Shown one piece after another: positions 56,993-64,000 of a stretch of 64,000 nt of DNA (position 1 is its first letter; every line of letters starts with the position of its first letter). The stretch is taken from positions 18,577 through 82,576 of the forward strand of contig JAFLRY010000003.1 in assembly GCA_022511205.1 (NCBI GenBank), given 5' to 3'. The DNA is from Eubacterium sp. Its GTDB lineage: Bacteria > Bacillota > Clostridia > Oscillospirales > Acutalibacteraceae. The translations under genes and the position numbers were made by a program. The notes beneath the pieces are model-generated. The model saw only the letters and a program-made list of their open reading frames with translations, ran no database searches and was not told the DNA's origin.

Positions 56993-57015
56993 AGTCAAAG
57001 AAAGTCAAAGTCAAA
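56993..57015 (+). promoter_or_regulatory. CtsR operator 2
   Basis: AGTCAAA-GAA-AGTCAAA (56993-57009), a perfect heptad pair, followed by another AGTCAAA sharing the last A. It lies just downstream of the -10 box. Confidence 0.87.
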
Positions 57016-57065
57016 AACGATTTGAATTTGAAAATTTGACCCATAATAGAATGGAAGTGACGAAT

Positions 57066-57515
57066 ATGAAAATGTCGGATATCATTGCGGATATGATCCT
57101 TGATATGTTTGACGAAAATAATAGTACGATCCAGATCCAGCGAAACGATCTTGCGTCTCAGCTCGGTTGCGTGCCCAGCCAGATAAACTACGTTATCACC
57201 TCACGGTTCACCCCTGAGCAGGGTTATAGGATAGAGAGCCGCAGAGGTGGCGGCGGTTGTATCTACATCACCCGCGCGGAGACGAAAAGCTCGGCCATCG
57301 TAGCGCTGATAAACAGCATAGGCGCGTCCATTGACGAACGCTCCGCGAAAGCGAATATATACAATCTCAATTATCATAATTATATAGATGATAAAACGGC
57401 TAAGCTGCTTATCGCCGCCACGGCAGACAGCAACCTGCACGGACTGCCCCCCGAGGTACGAAACACGATAAGGGCAAAGCAATTCAAACAAATGCTTCTT
57501 GCATATATTGATTAA
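57066..57515 (+). CDS. ctsR: Transcriptional repressor CtsR
   Basis: A 149-residue repressor of clp and class III heat-shock genes, inactivated by heat and degraded through McsB-ClpCP. It has the winged HTH QLGCVPSQINYVITSRFTPEQGYRIESRRGGGGCIYI, with the glycine-rich wing that contacts DNA. The start is placed at MKMSDIIADMI, matching family length. It is first in the operon and sits behind two CtsR boxes, so it regulates itself. Confidence 0.95.
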   Translation: MKMSDIIADMILDMFDENNSTIQIQRNDLASQLGCVPSQINYVITSRFTPEQGYRIESRRGGGGCIYITRAETKSSAIVALINSIGASIDERSAKANIYNLNYHNYIDDKTAKLLIAATADSNLHGLPPEVRNTIRAKQFKQMLLAYID

Positions 57516-57536
57516 TACGGAAAGGACTGAATTATA

Positions 57537-58055
57537 ATGAAATGTCAGCATTGTAACGAAAGGGAAGCAACAACCTTTATCAAAAAGAATATAAACGGCA
57601 AAGTAACGGAAATGCACCTTTGCAGTGAGTGCGCCGCGGAGCTGGGAGTTTTGGAGGATTTCGCCCCCGAAAACTTCTTCGGAGATACGTTTTTCGGCAA
57701 TTTTCTCGGAGCTGGAATCCCCGCAATGAACGTGCTTTCGGGCGTGGACAGATGTGAATACTGCGGCTCGTCCTTTAACGATATCGTCAATAGCGGAACC
57801 GTTGGTTGCGCAAACTGCTATTCAAAATTCGCCGATAGGTTGGAGTCCTCAATAGTTAAGATCCACGGCAAAACGAGGCATGTTGGCAAAAACGTGACCT
57901 ACACGGAGGAGCCGGAACCCGAAAAGGAGGCGCAAAAGCCAAAAAACACGGTTGAATCGTTAAAAGATGAGCTTAAGCAGGCGATAAAAGAGCAGAGATT
58001 TGAGGATGCGGCGGTGCTTAGGGATAAGATTAAAGAAATTGATACGGAGGCATAA
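57537..58055 (+). CDS. mcsA: McsA, activator of the McsB kinase
   Basis: A 172-residue zinc-binding protein. Two CxxC pairs at 3/6 and 29/32 and two more (CEYC, CANC) around 75-100 bind metal, and the C-terminus carries a UVR motif (SLKDELKQAIKEQRFEDAAVLRDKIKEID). McsA binds and activates McsB and delivers proteins to ClpC. GGAAAGGA precedes the ATG. It ends 4 bp before mcsB. Confidence 0.95.
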   Translation: MKCQHCNEREATTFIKKNINGKVTEMHLCSECAAELGVLEDFAPENFFGDTFFGNFLGAGIPAMNVLSGVDRCEYCGSSFNDIVNSGTVGCANCYSKFADRLESSIVKIHGKTRHVGKNVTYTEEPEPEKEAQKPKNTVESLKDELKQAIKEQRFEDAAVLRDKIKEIDTEA

Positions 58056-58059
58056 TAAG

Positions 58060-59052
58060 ATGAGTAAATGGTACAGCGGCGAATGCGCCGATAACGATAT
58101 TGTTCTGTTTTCAAAGGTGCGTCTTGCCCGCAATCTAAGCGACACTCCCTTTAAAAACAAAATGAGCAGGGAGATAAGAAAGAATACCGTTAAAAAGCTT
58201 TATGCCTGCGTGAAGAATTCCGAGCTTGCAAGGGATTTTGATATCATCGATCTTGCAACTTGCTCAGATGTTAAGGCGGTATCCTATGCCGAAAAGCAGT
58301 ACATAACCCCGGAATTCGCCAAGGAAAAGGGCGCGTTTCTGCTCTCCGCAGATGAGGACGTATCCGTTATGCTCTGCGGCGAGGATCACATAAGGATCAC
58401 TGCCTTTGCGGGTGGAATCGCGACTGACAAAGCCTACGCGCGAGCCGATAAGGTGGACGATATTTTCATTAAGAATATGAAGATCGCTTTTGATGAGCGG
58501 CTCGGCTTCCTTACGGCAAGCCCGATAAATATCGGCACGGGTATGAGAGTATCCGTTGCGCTTCATCTTCCGGCGATAAAATCAAACGGCGGAATTGCGC
58601 GCCTTGCATCTATGGTCGGCAAGCTGGGGCTTTCTCTTCGACCGCTCTATAGCGAAAAAGGAGCTTTCTATCTGCTTTCCAATCAGATATCGATGGGCAT
58701 CAGCGAAAAGGCGGCGATTGATAATATAAACGCCGTAACCGCGCAGATCATCAGGCAGGAGCGGGGTCTCCGTGACGTTATGAAGCAAAGCGAGGCTTGG
58801 GAGGATAAGCTTTTCCGCAGTCTCGGCACGCTGAAAATGGCAAGACGTCTTGACTTTGGCGAGTTTATCGAGCTGATTTCCGATGTTAGACTCGGTATTA
58901 CCCTGGGATTCTTCAATGAAGATTTGTTTACCGTGGAGTATCTTATCCACAATCTTGCGGACGGAACGGTGCTTGCCGATTCCGATGAGGTCAGCGAGCC
59001 TGAGCTTGCGCCCAAAATCAGAGCAAATATTATAAGAGAGAAATTGAAATGA
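58060..59052 (+). CDS. mcsB: Protein arginine kinase McsB
   Basis: A 330-residue protein of the phosphagen-kinase fold that phosphorylates arginine residues, marking proteins for ClpCP. It starts MSKWYSGECADNDIVLFSKVRLARNLSD, with the nucleotide-binding segments ...ISCEDHIRI-like LCGEDHIRITAF, LGFLTASPINIGTGMRVSVALHLPA and RLGITLGFF. The start at 58060 has ACGGAGG 9 nt upstream. Operon position between mcsA and clpC supports the assignment. Confidence 0.95.
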   Translation: MSKWYSGECADNDIVLFSKVRLARNLSDTPFKNKMSREIRKNTVKKLYACVKNSELARDFDIIDLATCSDVKAVSYAEKQYITPEFAKEKGAFLLSADEDVSVMLCGEDHIRITAFAGGIATDKAYARADKVDDIFIKNMKIAFDERLGFLTASPINIGTGMRVSVALHLPAIKSNGGIARLASMVGKLGLSLRPLYSEKGAFYLLSNQISMGISEKAAIDNINAVTAQIIRQERGLRDVMKQSEAWEDKLFRSLGTLKMARRLDFGEFIELISDVRLGITLGFFNEDLFTVEYLIHNLADGTVLADSDEVSEPELAPKIRANIIREKLK

Positions 59053-59083
59053 GGATATTTCTCTTATTTACATAGTAGCAATA

Positions 59084-59107
59084 GTGTAAAGTTAAATTGC
59101 TTTACAC
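59084..59107 (+). other. Stem-loop between mcsB and clpC
   Basis: GTGTAAAG/CTTTACAC is a perfect 8-bp stem with an 8-nt loop and no T run. It may protect or tune the clpC part of the mRNA. Confidence 0.55.
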
Positions 59108-59131
59108 CGTTGCGACATAGGAGGAATGGAA

Positions 59132-61558
59132 ATGTATAGATTTAACAGTTTTACACAAAAAGCAAATGACGTTTTAAACCTTGCGATCAAGGCGGCTGAG
59201 AATTTCGGTCACACCTACGTTGGCTCAGAACACGTCCTCATCGGTCTCCTAAAAGAGGGCACGGGCGTTGCGGCGATGCTTCTTGAGGGCAAGGGAGTTA
59301 CTCTTGAAAAAATTGAAGAGCTTATTGAAAAGCATATAGGGGCGGGAAATCCCACGCGTCTTTCGCCCCAGGATTTCACGCCAACCTGCAAAAGAATAAT
59401 TGAGGTGAGCTTCCAGATAGCTCGCGGAATGCTCAATTCCTTTGTTGGCACGGAGCATATTCTGCTGGCGCTTCTCAGGGAGAGCGATTCCTACGCGGTC
59501 AAGTTTCTGAACGCCTGCGGCGTTGACGAGCAAAACCTGCTTGACGAGGCGTTGTCCTCCCTTGGCAAGGCGGAAACCGATTATAAGGCAAACTCAAAAA
59601 GCGCCAAAAAAGGAAAGAGTACCACACCAACTCTTGATGAGTTTGGTAAAAATCTTACGGAAGCGGCAAGAGACGGTAAAATCGATCCCGTTATCGGCAG
59701 AGATAAGGAGATAGAAAGAGTTATTCAGATCCTTTCCCGCCGTACGAAAAACAACCCCTGCCTTATCGGTGAGCCGGGCGTCGGCAAAACGGCGATAGCA
59801 GAGGGCTTGGCGCTTAAGATTTATAAGGACGAAGTGCCTGAGCTTCTTTCCGGCAAAAAGATCATCGCCCTTGATTTGACCTCAATGGTTGCCGGCACGA
59901 AATACCGCGGCGACTTTGAGGAACGAATCAAAAAGGCCATGGATGAGGTGAAAAACGCCAAGGACGTTATCCTGTTCATCGACGAGGTCCACACCATTAT
60001 GGGCGCGGGGGCAGCCGAAGGCGCGGTTGACGCGGCAAATATCCTGAAGCCCTCCCTTGCAAGGGGCGAAATTCAGGTTATCGGCGCAACCACCATTGAC
60101 GAATACAGAAAGAATATCGAAAAGGATTCCGCTCTTGAGCGCCGCTTCCAGAGCGTTATGGTTGGCGAACCTACTGAAGAAGAAACCGTTGAAATTCTTA
60201 AAGGGCTTCGTGATAAATACGAGGCGCACCATAAGGTTAAGATCACGGACGCGGCAATTGAAACGGCGGTTAAGATGAGTATACGCTATATTGCCGACAG
60301 ATTCCTGCCCGATAAGGCAATCGACTTGGTAGACGAAGCGGCATCGCGTGTAAGGCTAAAGGCCTTTACAGCTCCTCCGAACCTCAAAGAGATGGAAAGG
60401 GAGATAAAAAGGCTGAAGGATGAGAAAGCCTCCGCCGTCAGAGGCCAGGATTTCGAAAACGCGGCGAAATTCCGCGATAAGGAAAAGGAATTGCAGACGC
60501 TTCTTGACGAGGAAAAGGAGAAATGGAAGAACAGTTCCTCCCACGGTGTTAAGGAGATCACCACCGAGGATATCGCATCGGTAGTTTCAGCGTGGTCGGG
60601 CATTCCCGTTAACCAGCTAACGCAGGAGGAATCGCAGAGACTTCTCAATATGGAAAAGATAATGCACGAGAGGATCGTTGGGCAGGACAAGGCAGTGTCC
60701 TCCGTGGCAAGAGCCATCAGGCGCGGCAGGGTAGGGCTTAAAAATCCAAACAGACCGCTGGGTTCGTTCATCTTCCTTGGCCCAACGGGCGTTGGTAAAA
60801 CGGAGCTTTGTAAGACCCTTGCGGAAACGATGTTTGGCAGTGAGGATGCCATCGTTAAGCTTGATATGAGCGAGTATATGGAAAAGCACACGGTATCTAA
60901 GCTTATCGGCTCGCCCCCGGGCTACGTTGGCTACGACGAGGGCGGACAGCTCACCGAGAAGATCAGGAGAAAGCCCTATTCCGTAGTTCTTTTTGACGAG
61001 ATCGAAAAGGCACATTATGACGTTTTCAATATGCTTCTTCAGATCCTTGAAGACGGCGTACTCACCGATTCACAGGGCAGAAAGGTTTCCTTTAAGAACA
61101 CCGTTATCATAATGACCTCCAACGTGGGCGCTTCCAAGATAACCGATAACAAAACGGCTCTGGGCTTCGGCGGAAATGACGGCGGTAAGCTTGATATCGA
61201 AAGCCTCGTTATGGCTGATTTGAAAAAGACCTTCAAGCCGGAATTTATCAACAGAATCGATGAGATCATCGTTTTCAATCAGCTTGAAAAAGAGGATATC
61301 ACGGAGATCGCCAAGCGTATGCTGAAATCCCTTGAAAAGCGACTTGCGGATATGGAGATAGAGGTTGAATTCACCGATGAAGCGATAAACGCTCTTGCGG
61401 ATAAGGGCTTTGATAAGTCCTACGGCGCGAGACCTCTAAGGCGTGTTATTCAGCAGAAGATCGAAGACCCGCTTTCGGAGCTTATCCTTGAAAACAAGGT
61501 CACGAAAAACGGCAGATGCACCGTTGATTTCAAAGACGGAGAATTTATTTTCAACTAA
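59132..61558 (+). CDS. clpC: ATP-dependent Clp protease ATPase ClpC
   Basis: An 808-residue AAA+ unfoldase. Two Clp-N repeats (about 1-140) are followed by AAA-1 with Walker A GEPGVGKT near 213, a UVR-like middle domain ([27 protein letters not shown]), AAA-2 with Walker A GPTGVGKT near 550, and a C-terminal domain. It feeds ClpP with proteins marked by McsB. The ATG at 59132 (7 nt after GGAGG) is preferred over one at 59126. Confidence 0.96.
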   Translation: MYRFNSFTQKANDVLNLAIKAAENFGHTYVGSEHVLIGLLKEGTGVAAMLLEGKGVTLEKIEELIEKHIGAGNPTRLSPQDFTPTCKRIIEVSFQIARGMLNSFVGTEHILLALLRESDSYAVKFLNACGVDEQNLLDEALSSLGKAETDYKANSKSAKKGKSTTPTLDEFGKNLTEAARDGKIDPVIGRDKEIERVIQILSRRTKNNPCLIGEPGVGKTAIAEGLALKIYKDEVPELLSGKKIIALDLTSMVAGTKYRGDFEERIKKAMDEVKNAKDVILFIDEVHTIMGAGAAEGAVDAANILKPSLARGEIQVIGATTIDEYRKNIEKDSALERRFQSVMVGEPTEEETVEILKGLRDKYEAHHKVKITDAAIETAVKMSIRYIADRFLPDKAIDLVDEAASRVRLKAFTAPPNLKEMEREIKRLKDEKASAVRGQDFENAAKFRDKEKELQTLLDEEKEKWKNSSSHGVKEITTEDIASVVSAWSGIPVNQLTQEESQRLLNMEKIMHERIVGQDKAVSSVARAIRRGRVGLKNPNRPLGSFIFLGPTGVGKTELCKTLAETMFGSEDAIVKLDMSEYMEKHTVSKLIGSPPGYVGYDEGGQLTEKIRRKPYSVVLFDEIEKAHYDVFNMLLQILEDGVLTDSQGRKVSFKNTVIIMTSNVGASKITDNKTALGFGGNDGGKLDIESLVMADLKKTFKPEFINRIDEIIVFNQLEKEDITEIAKRMLKSLEKRLADMEIEVEFTDEAINALADKGFDKSYGARPLRRVIQQKIEDPLSELILENKVTKNGRCTVDFKDGEFIFN

Positions 61559-61572
61559 AATACCAAAGGAAT

Positions 61573-61607
61573 ACGCCTTATCAGCTATTGATAAGGCGTT
61601 TGTTTTT
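61573..61607 (+). terminator. Terminator of the ctsR operon
   Basis: An 11-bp perfect stem ACGCCTTATCA with its complement and a 5-nt loop is followed by TTTGTTTTTT. Confidence 0.9.
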
Positions 61608-61609
61608 TA

Positions 61610-62080
61610 TTACAGTCTTGCGTTAATGCAGATTATTCCCGAATCGGTGATATCCACCATTCCGTAGCGCCCGTCCTGCGCCGCGCCGGGGTTGAAAATA
61701 TGAAGTCCGTCTCTGTATTCATAATAAGGATTATGCGTATGCCCGAAAATCACCACGTCAGCTTTTCTGCGCTTTGCTTCTTCGATAAGCATTTCGTAGC
61801 TGAATTTGACCTTGAAGGTGTGACCGTGGCAGAACATGATCCTTTTCCCTTTTGGATTTATTTCTCTAATCGTGGGCTCGGTGGAATACCAATCGCAGTT
61901 TCCGCATACAGTAAGAAGCCTCAATTTATCTTTAAAATAGACTTTTGCATACTCGAAATCGTCTCCGCCGTTGCAGTCCCCAAGGCAAATGAAATAATCA
62001 GCGTCCTCAATATGCATATCGATGATATCGAAAACGTTTCCTTTTCTGCCGTGGCTATCGGATATTACTACCAATCTCAT
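61610..62080 (-). CDS. YfcE/MJ0936-type phosphodiesterase
   Basis: A 156-residue calcineurin-like phosphoesterase with compact metal motifs: ISDSHG, CLGDCNGGDD, VCGNCDW, FCHGH and FGHTHNP. Related proteins hydrolyse phosphodiesters in vitro with Mn or Ni; the natural substrate is unknown. It is monocistronic and convergent with clpC. Confidence 0.9.
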   Translation of the reverse strand: MRLVVISDSHGRKGNVFDIIDMHIEDADYFICLGDCNGGDDFEYAKVYFKDKLRLLTVCGNCDWYSTEPTIREINPKGKRIMFCHGHTFKVKFSYEMLIEEAKRRKADVVIFGHTHNPYYEYRDGLHIFNPGAAQDGRYGMVDITDSGIICINARL

Positions 62081-62144
62081 TCATATATTTCCTTTATTTT
62101 TCATAGTATAGTTATAAAGATAATTTGATATTATTATATAAGAT

Positions 62145-62408
62145 ATGAAAGGGGAAAACAACTTCAAAATGAATTTAAGCGAAGAGCAAATGAATAAAAT
62201 AATGAAAAACGCCTCGAAAAAAGGGGTGGACGTTAATAAAATGAAGAATGCGGCGCAAAACGGCAAGCTTGATGATTTTATTGGAAAAAATCTTTCTGCC
62301 GACGCGTCTAAAAAACTGAAATCCGTGCTGACGGATAAATCCGCCGCGGAAAAACTTTTATCAACTCCCGAGGCAAAGGAGCTTTTGAAAAACTTATTAA
62401 AGGGATAA
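62145..62408 (+). CDS. Small helical protein, unknown
   Basis: An 87-residue, very polar, helical protein (LSEEQMNKIMKNASKKGVDVNKMKNAAQNGKLDDFI). A second in-frame ATG at 62169 is possible; neither start has a clear RBS. It leads a three-gene unit with overlaps or gaps of under 5 bp. No family was recognised. Confidence 0.7.
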   Translation: MKGENNFKMNLSEEQMNKIMKNASKKGVDVNKMKNAAQNGKLDDFIGKNLSADASKKLKSVLTDKSAAEKLLSTPEAKELLKNLLKG

Positions 62409-62411
62409 GCT

Positions 62412-62777
62412 ATGGATAATATAAACGATATAATTTCAAGTCTGTCTGCCGACGATATAAATATGCTGAAAGGCGTTGCATCATCAATTTTAGGCGGGGA
62501 AGCGGAACCCGATTCTGTCCCCGCGCCGAAAGCTCCGCCATCGCCACAGGGAAATGGCCTTGGGCTTTCTTCACTGGGAATTAATACTGACGATTTCAAT
62601 ATGATGATGAAAGCGAAAGGCATATTTGACAGAATGAATAACGCTTCAAATAAAAACACTGATCTGATCCTTGCTTTAAAGCCGCATCTGTCGCCCCAAA
62701 GCAGGGATAAGGCGGACACCGCAATTAAAATTTTGAAGCTTTTTGAGGTTCTGCCGCTTTTGAGGGATATGTTCTAA
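62412..62777 (+). CDS. Small helical protein, unknown
   Basis: A 121-residue protein with an N-terminal helix (DDINMLKGVASSILGG), a Pro-rich linker and a C-terminal helical half ending TAIKILKLFEVLPLLRDMF. The final part resembles the same type of repeat unit found in small spore or surface-linked proteins of Clostridia, but this is not enough for a call. It is 3 bp after the preceding gene and directly abuts the next. Confidence 0.7.
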   Translation: MDNINDIISSLSADDINMLKGVASSILGGEAEPDSVPAPKAPPSPQGNGLGLSSLGINTDDFNMMMKAKGIFDRMNNASNKNTDLILALKPHLSPQSRDKADTAIKILKLFEVLPLLRDMF

Positions 62778-63065
62778 ATGCCGACATTTTCAAGCAGTGA
62801 GATCGAAGAAGCCAAAAGACGTGTGCGTGAAATGCAAAGCAGGGCAGACAGCTATGTTTCAGGCGGAAAAGCTCAGGAAAAAGAGAATATACCAAATCCC
62901 CATAAGGAGAATATTAAAAAGCAGAATGAAACGGAAATGCCTGTTAGAAACGAGGATTCTTCCTCAGATGATTCCTTTATGACCATTCTGCTTCTACTTA
63001 TCATTCTCTCCCACGAGGGAGCGGACAACAAGCTGCTGCTGGCGTTGCTGTATTTGCTGCTTTAG
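62778..63065 (+). CDS. Small protein with C-terminal hydrophobic tail
   Basis: A 95-residue protein: a charged, disordered-looking region (to about 70) and a hydrophobic Leu-rich end (FMTILLLLIILSHEGADNKLLLALLYLLL). Starting on the base after the preceding stop codon shows it is cotranslated. No family was recognised. The 160-bp gap after it holds a short dyad AAGCCTT/AAGGCTT near 63077 and no open reading frame. Confidence 0.7.
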   Translation: MPTFSSSEIEEAKRRVREMQSRADSYVSGGKAQEKENIPNPHKENIKKQNETEMPVRNEDSSSDDSFMTILLLLIILSHEGADNKLLLALLYLLL

Positions 63066-63226
63066 GATTGTAATTCTTAAGCCTTTTAAGGCTTTGGCTG
63101 CAATTCTATGGCGAACGCCCGCGGCGGCATTTTCTTTTGTTAAAATAAATATATTATGGAAATAATGGTAATGTTGTGCTATTATAATATAGTTATTTAA
63201 ATCGGAATATCAATTCGGAGGATAAA

Positions 63227-64000
63227 ATGTCTGACTTTATAAAAACAAACGTTGGCAGGGGAATAGATATCGTATCCGTTCCTGCCAATCAGTTTAAAAC
63301 GAACGAGATCGCCCTGTCGCTTTCTATGCCGCTGACCAAAGAAACGGCGGCGCTGAACGCGATTATCCCTATGCTTCTGTGCAGAAGCTCAAAGCAGTAT
63401 CCAAGCCTTACGGCTATAAATACGAAGCTGGCTTCATTATACGGCGCTTCCCTTGAACCCTTCGTTACGAAGGTTGGCGAGGTGCAGATGATAAAGCTTG
63501 GCGTGACTTGTGTTGACGATCGCTTTTCTCTTGACGGTGCAAAAATCTCAAAGGAATGCGCCGAGCTTTTGCTCTCCGTTCTCTTTGAGCCAAGGCTTGA
63601 TGAAAACGGCAATTTTTATAAAGAGGACGTTGAAAGAGAAAAAAGGATACTCACTGAAAAGCTTGAGAGTGAGGAAAATGAAAAGCGCACCTACGTTTTG
63701 CGCAAGACTGAGCAAATCATGTTTGATGGCGAACCCTATGCGATCAACCGTTACGGTTCAAAAGAAAGCGTGGCGGCGATCACATGCGAGGGCGTGTTTT
63801 CCGCTTGGAAAAATATGCTGAAAAGCGCTAAGGTGCTGCTCACAGTTGTGGGCAGTGCGGATACGGTAGAAATCTCCGATATGCTGAAAAGCAGATTTTC
63901 AGAGGTGCGCCGAAGTTATTCTGCGCTTCCCGAAGCGGTATTCAAGCCCCACGTTTCCTCCGTTAAAGAGATCGAAGAGAGAATAGACGTTAAGCAGGGC
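63227..64000 (+). CDS. yfmF: YfmF-type M16 peptidase-like protein (partial)
   Basis: The first 258 residues of an M16-family protein cut by the window edge. The region where active M16 proteases carry HxxEH has PMLLCRSSKQYPSLTAINTKLASLYGASL instead, so this subunit is catalytically inactive, as in the YfmF (YmfF) branch linked to EF-P 5-aminopentanol modification in Bacillus. CGGAGG precedes the ATG. An active partner (YfmH type) is expected downstream. Confidence 0.85.
   Translation, partial: MSDFIKTNVGRGIDIVSVPANQFKTNEIALSLSMPLTKETAALNAIIPMLLCRSSKQYPSLTAINTKLASLYGASLEPFVTKVGEVQMIKLGVTCVDDRFSLDGAKISKECAELLLSVLFEPRLDENGNFYKEDVEREKRILTEKLESEENEKRTYVLRKTEQIMFDGEPYAINRYGSKESVAAITCEGVFSAWKNMLKSAKVLLTVVGSADTVEISDMLKSRFSEVRRSYSALPEAVFKPHVSSVKEIEERIDVKQG

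Noticed and set aside
1-64000. tRNA, rRNA, prophage, transposase or CRISPR-Cas genes
   Set aside because: None was recognised on either strand by reading for their typical motifs.

Overview
The window looks like a chromosomal segment of an anaerobic, endospore-forming Clostridia bacterium, probably a gut Oscillospiraceae/Ruminococcaceae relative. This is inferred from gene content, not from a database search. The supporting genes are spore genes of Firmicutes type (cotJA, cotJB, cotJC, spoVAC, spoVAD, spoVAE, ypeB), a ctsR-mcsA-mcsB-clpC heat-shock operon with readable CtsR boxes, an aspS-gatCAB operon, and gut-type glycosidases (beta-glucuronidase, a GH78-like enzyme, GH3, GH13, glycogen phosphorylase). 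No rRNA, tRNA, CRISPR array, prophage or transposase gene was seen.

Layout. 1-5.5 kb: tandem hairpin repeat, cytoplasmic lipase, SDR enzyme, cotJC, then a surface-glycan trio (rmlB, GT2 polyprenol glycosyltransferase, GtrA flippase). 5.5-9.4 kb: an AT-rich block on the minus strand with a lipoprotein and a four-gene ABC exporter operon. 9.6-12.5 kb: cotJB-cotJA, a solitary mazF, and a response regulator/histidine kinase pair. 12.5-18.4 kb: an accessory zone of small unknown genes, a GNAT gene broken by a frameshift, a two-gene ribbon-helix-helix cassette with a strong promoter and palindromic operator, a LMW phosphatase, a NERD protein and a dUTPase. 18.6-27.3 kb: housekeeping genes (rpsU, aroQ, efp, MazG-like and Nudix hydrolases, ypeB, proBA, a flippase). 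27.3-38.9 kb: carbohydrate metabolism (glgP, GH13, a membrane phosphoesterase, GH78-like, uidA) and a structured non-coding RNA near 34.5 kb. 39-44 kb: aspS-gatC-gatA-gatB, which fits tRNA-dependent Asn/Gln synthesis. 44-50 kb: spoVA genes split into separate transcription units among unrelated genes. 50-54.6 kb: GH3 glucosidase and an XRE regulator divergent from a sortase-type surface protein with an Asp-Phe repeat. 55-64 kb: SDR and HIT proteins, a Cys-rich mini-protein, the ctsR operon, small unknowns and the start of yfmF, whose family is linked to modification of the EF-P encoded at 19.4 kb.

The most interesting non-coding signals are these. (1) A dispersed element of about 180-230 bp occurs three times (44.1, 50.1 and 56.4 kb), always just after the last gene of a plus-strand unit. 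It has five hairpins, and base changes between copies preserve pairing. (2) A roughly 170-nt predicted RNA on the minus strand at 34.46-34.63 kb starts at the first base of a long closing helix and ends in a UUCG-loop terminator, followed by a second terminator-like hairpin just before the ribosome binding site (RBS) of an unknown gene. (3) At three places (spoVAD, spoVAE and a 57-residue gene) the Shine-Dalgarno (SD) sequence forms one arm of a stem-loop, and in the two spoVA cases that stem-loop also looks like an intrinsic terminator. (4) Two 18-bp operator copies lie between the XRE gene and the surface-protein gene.
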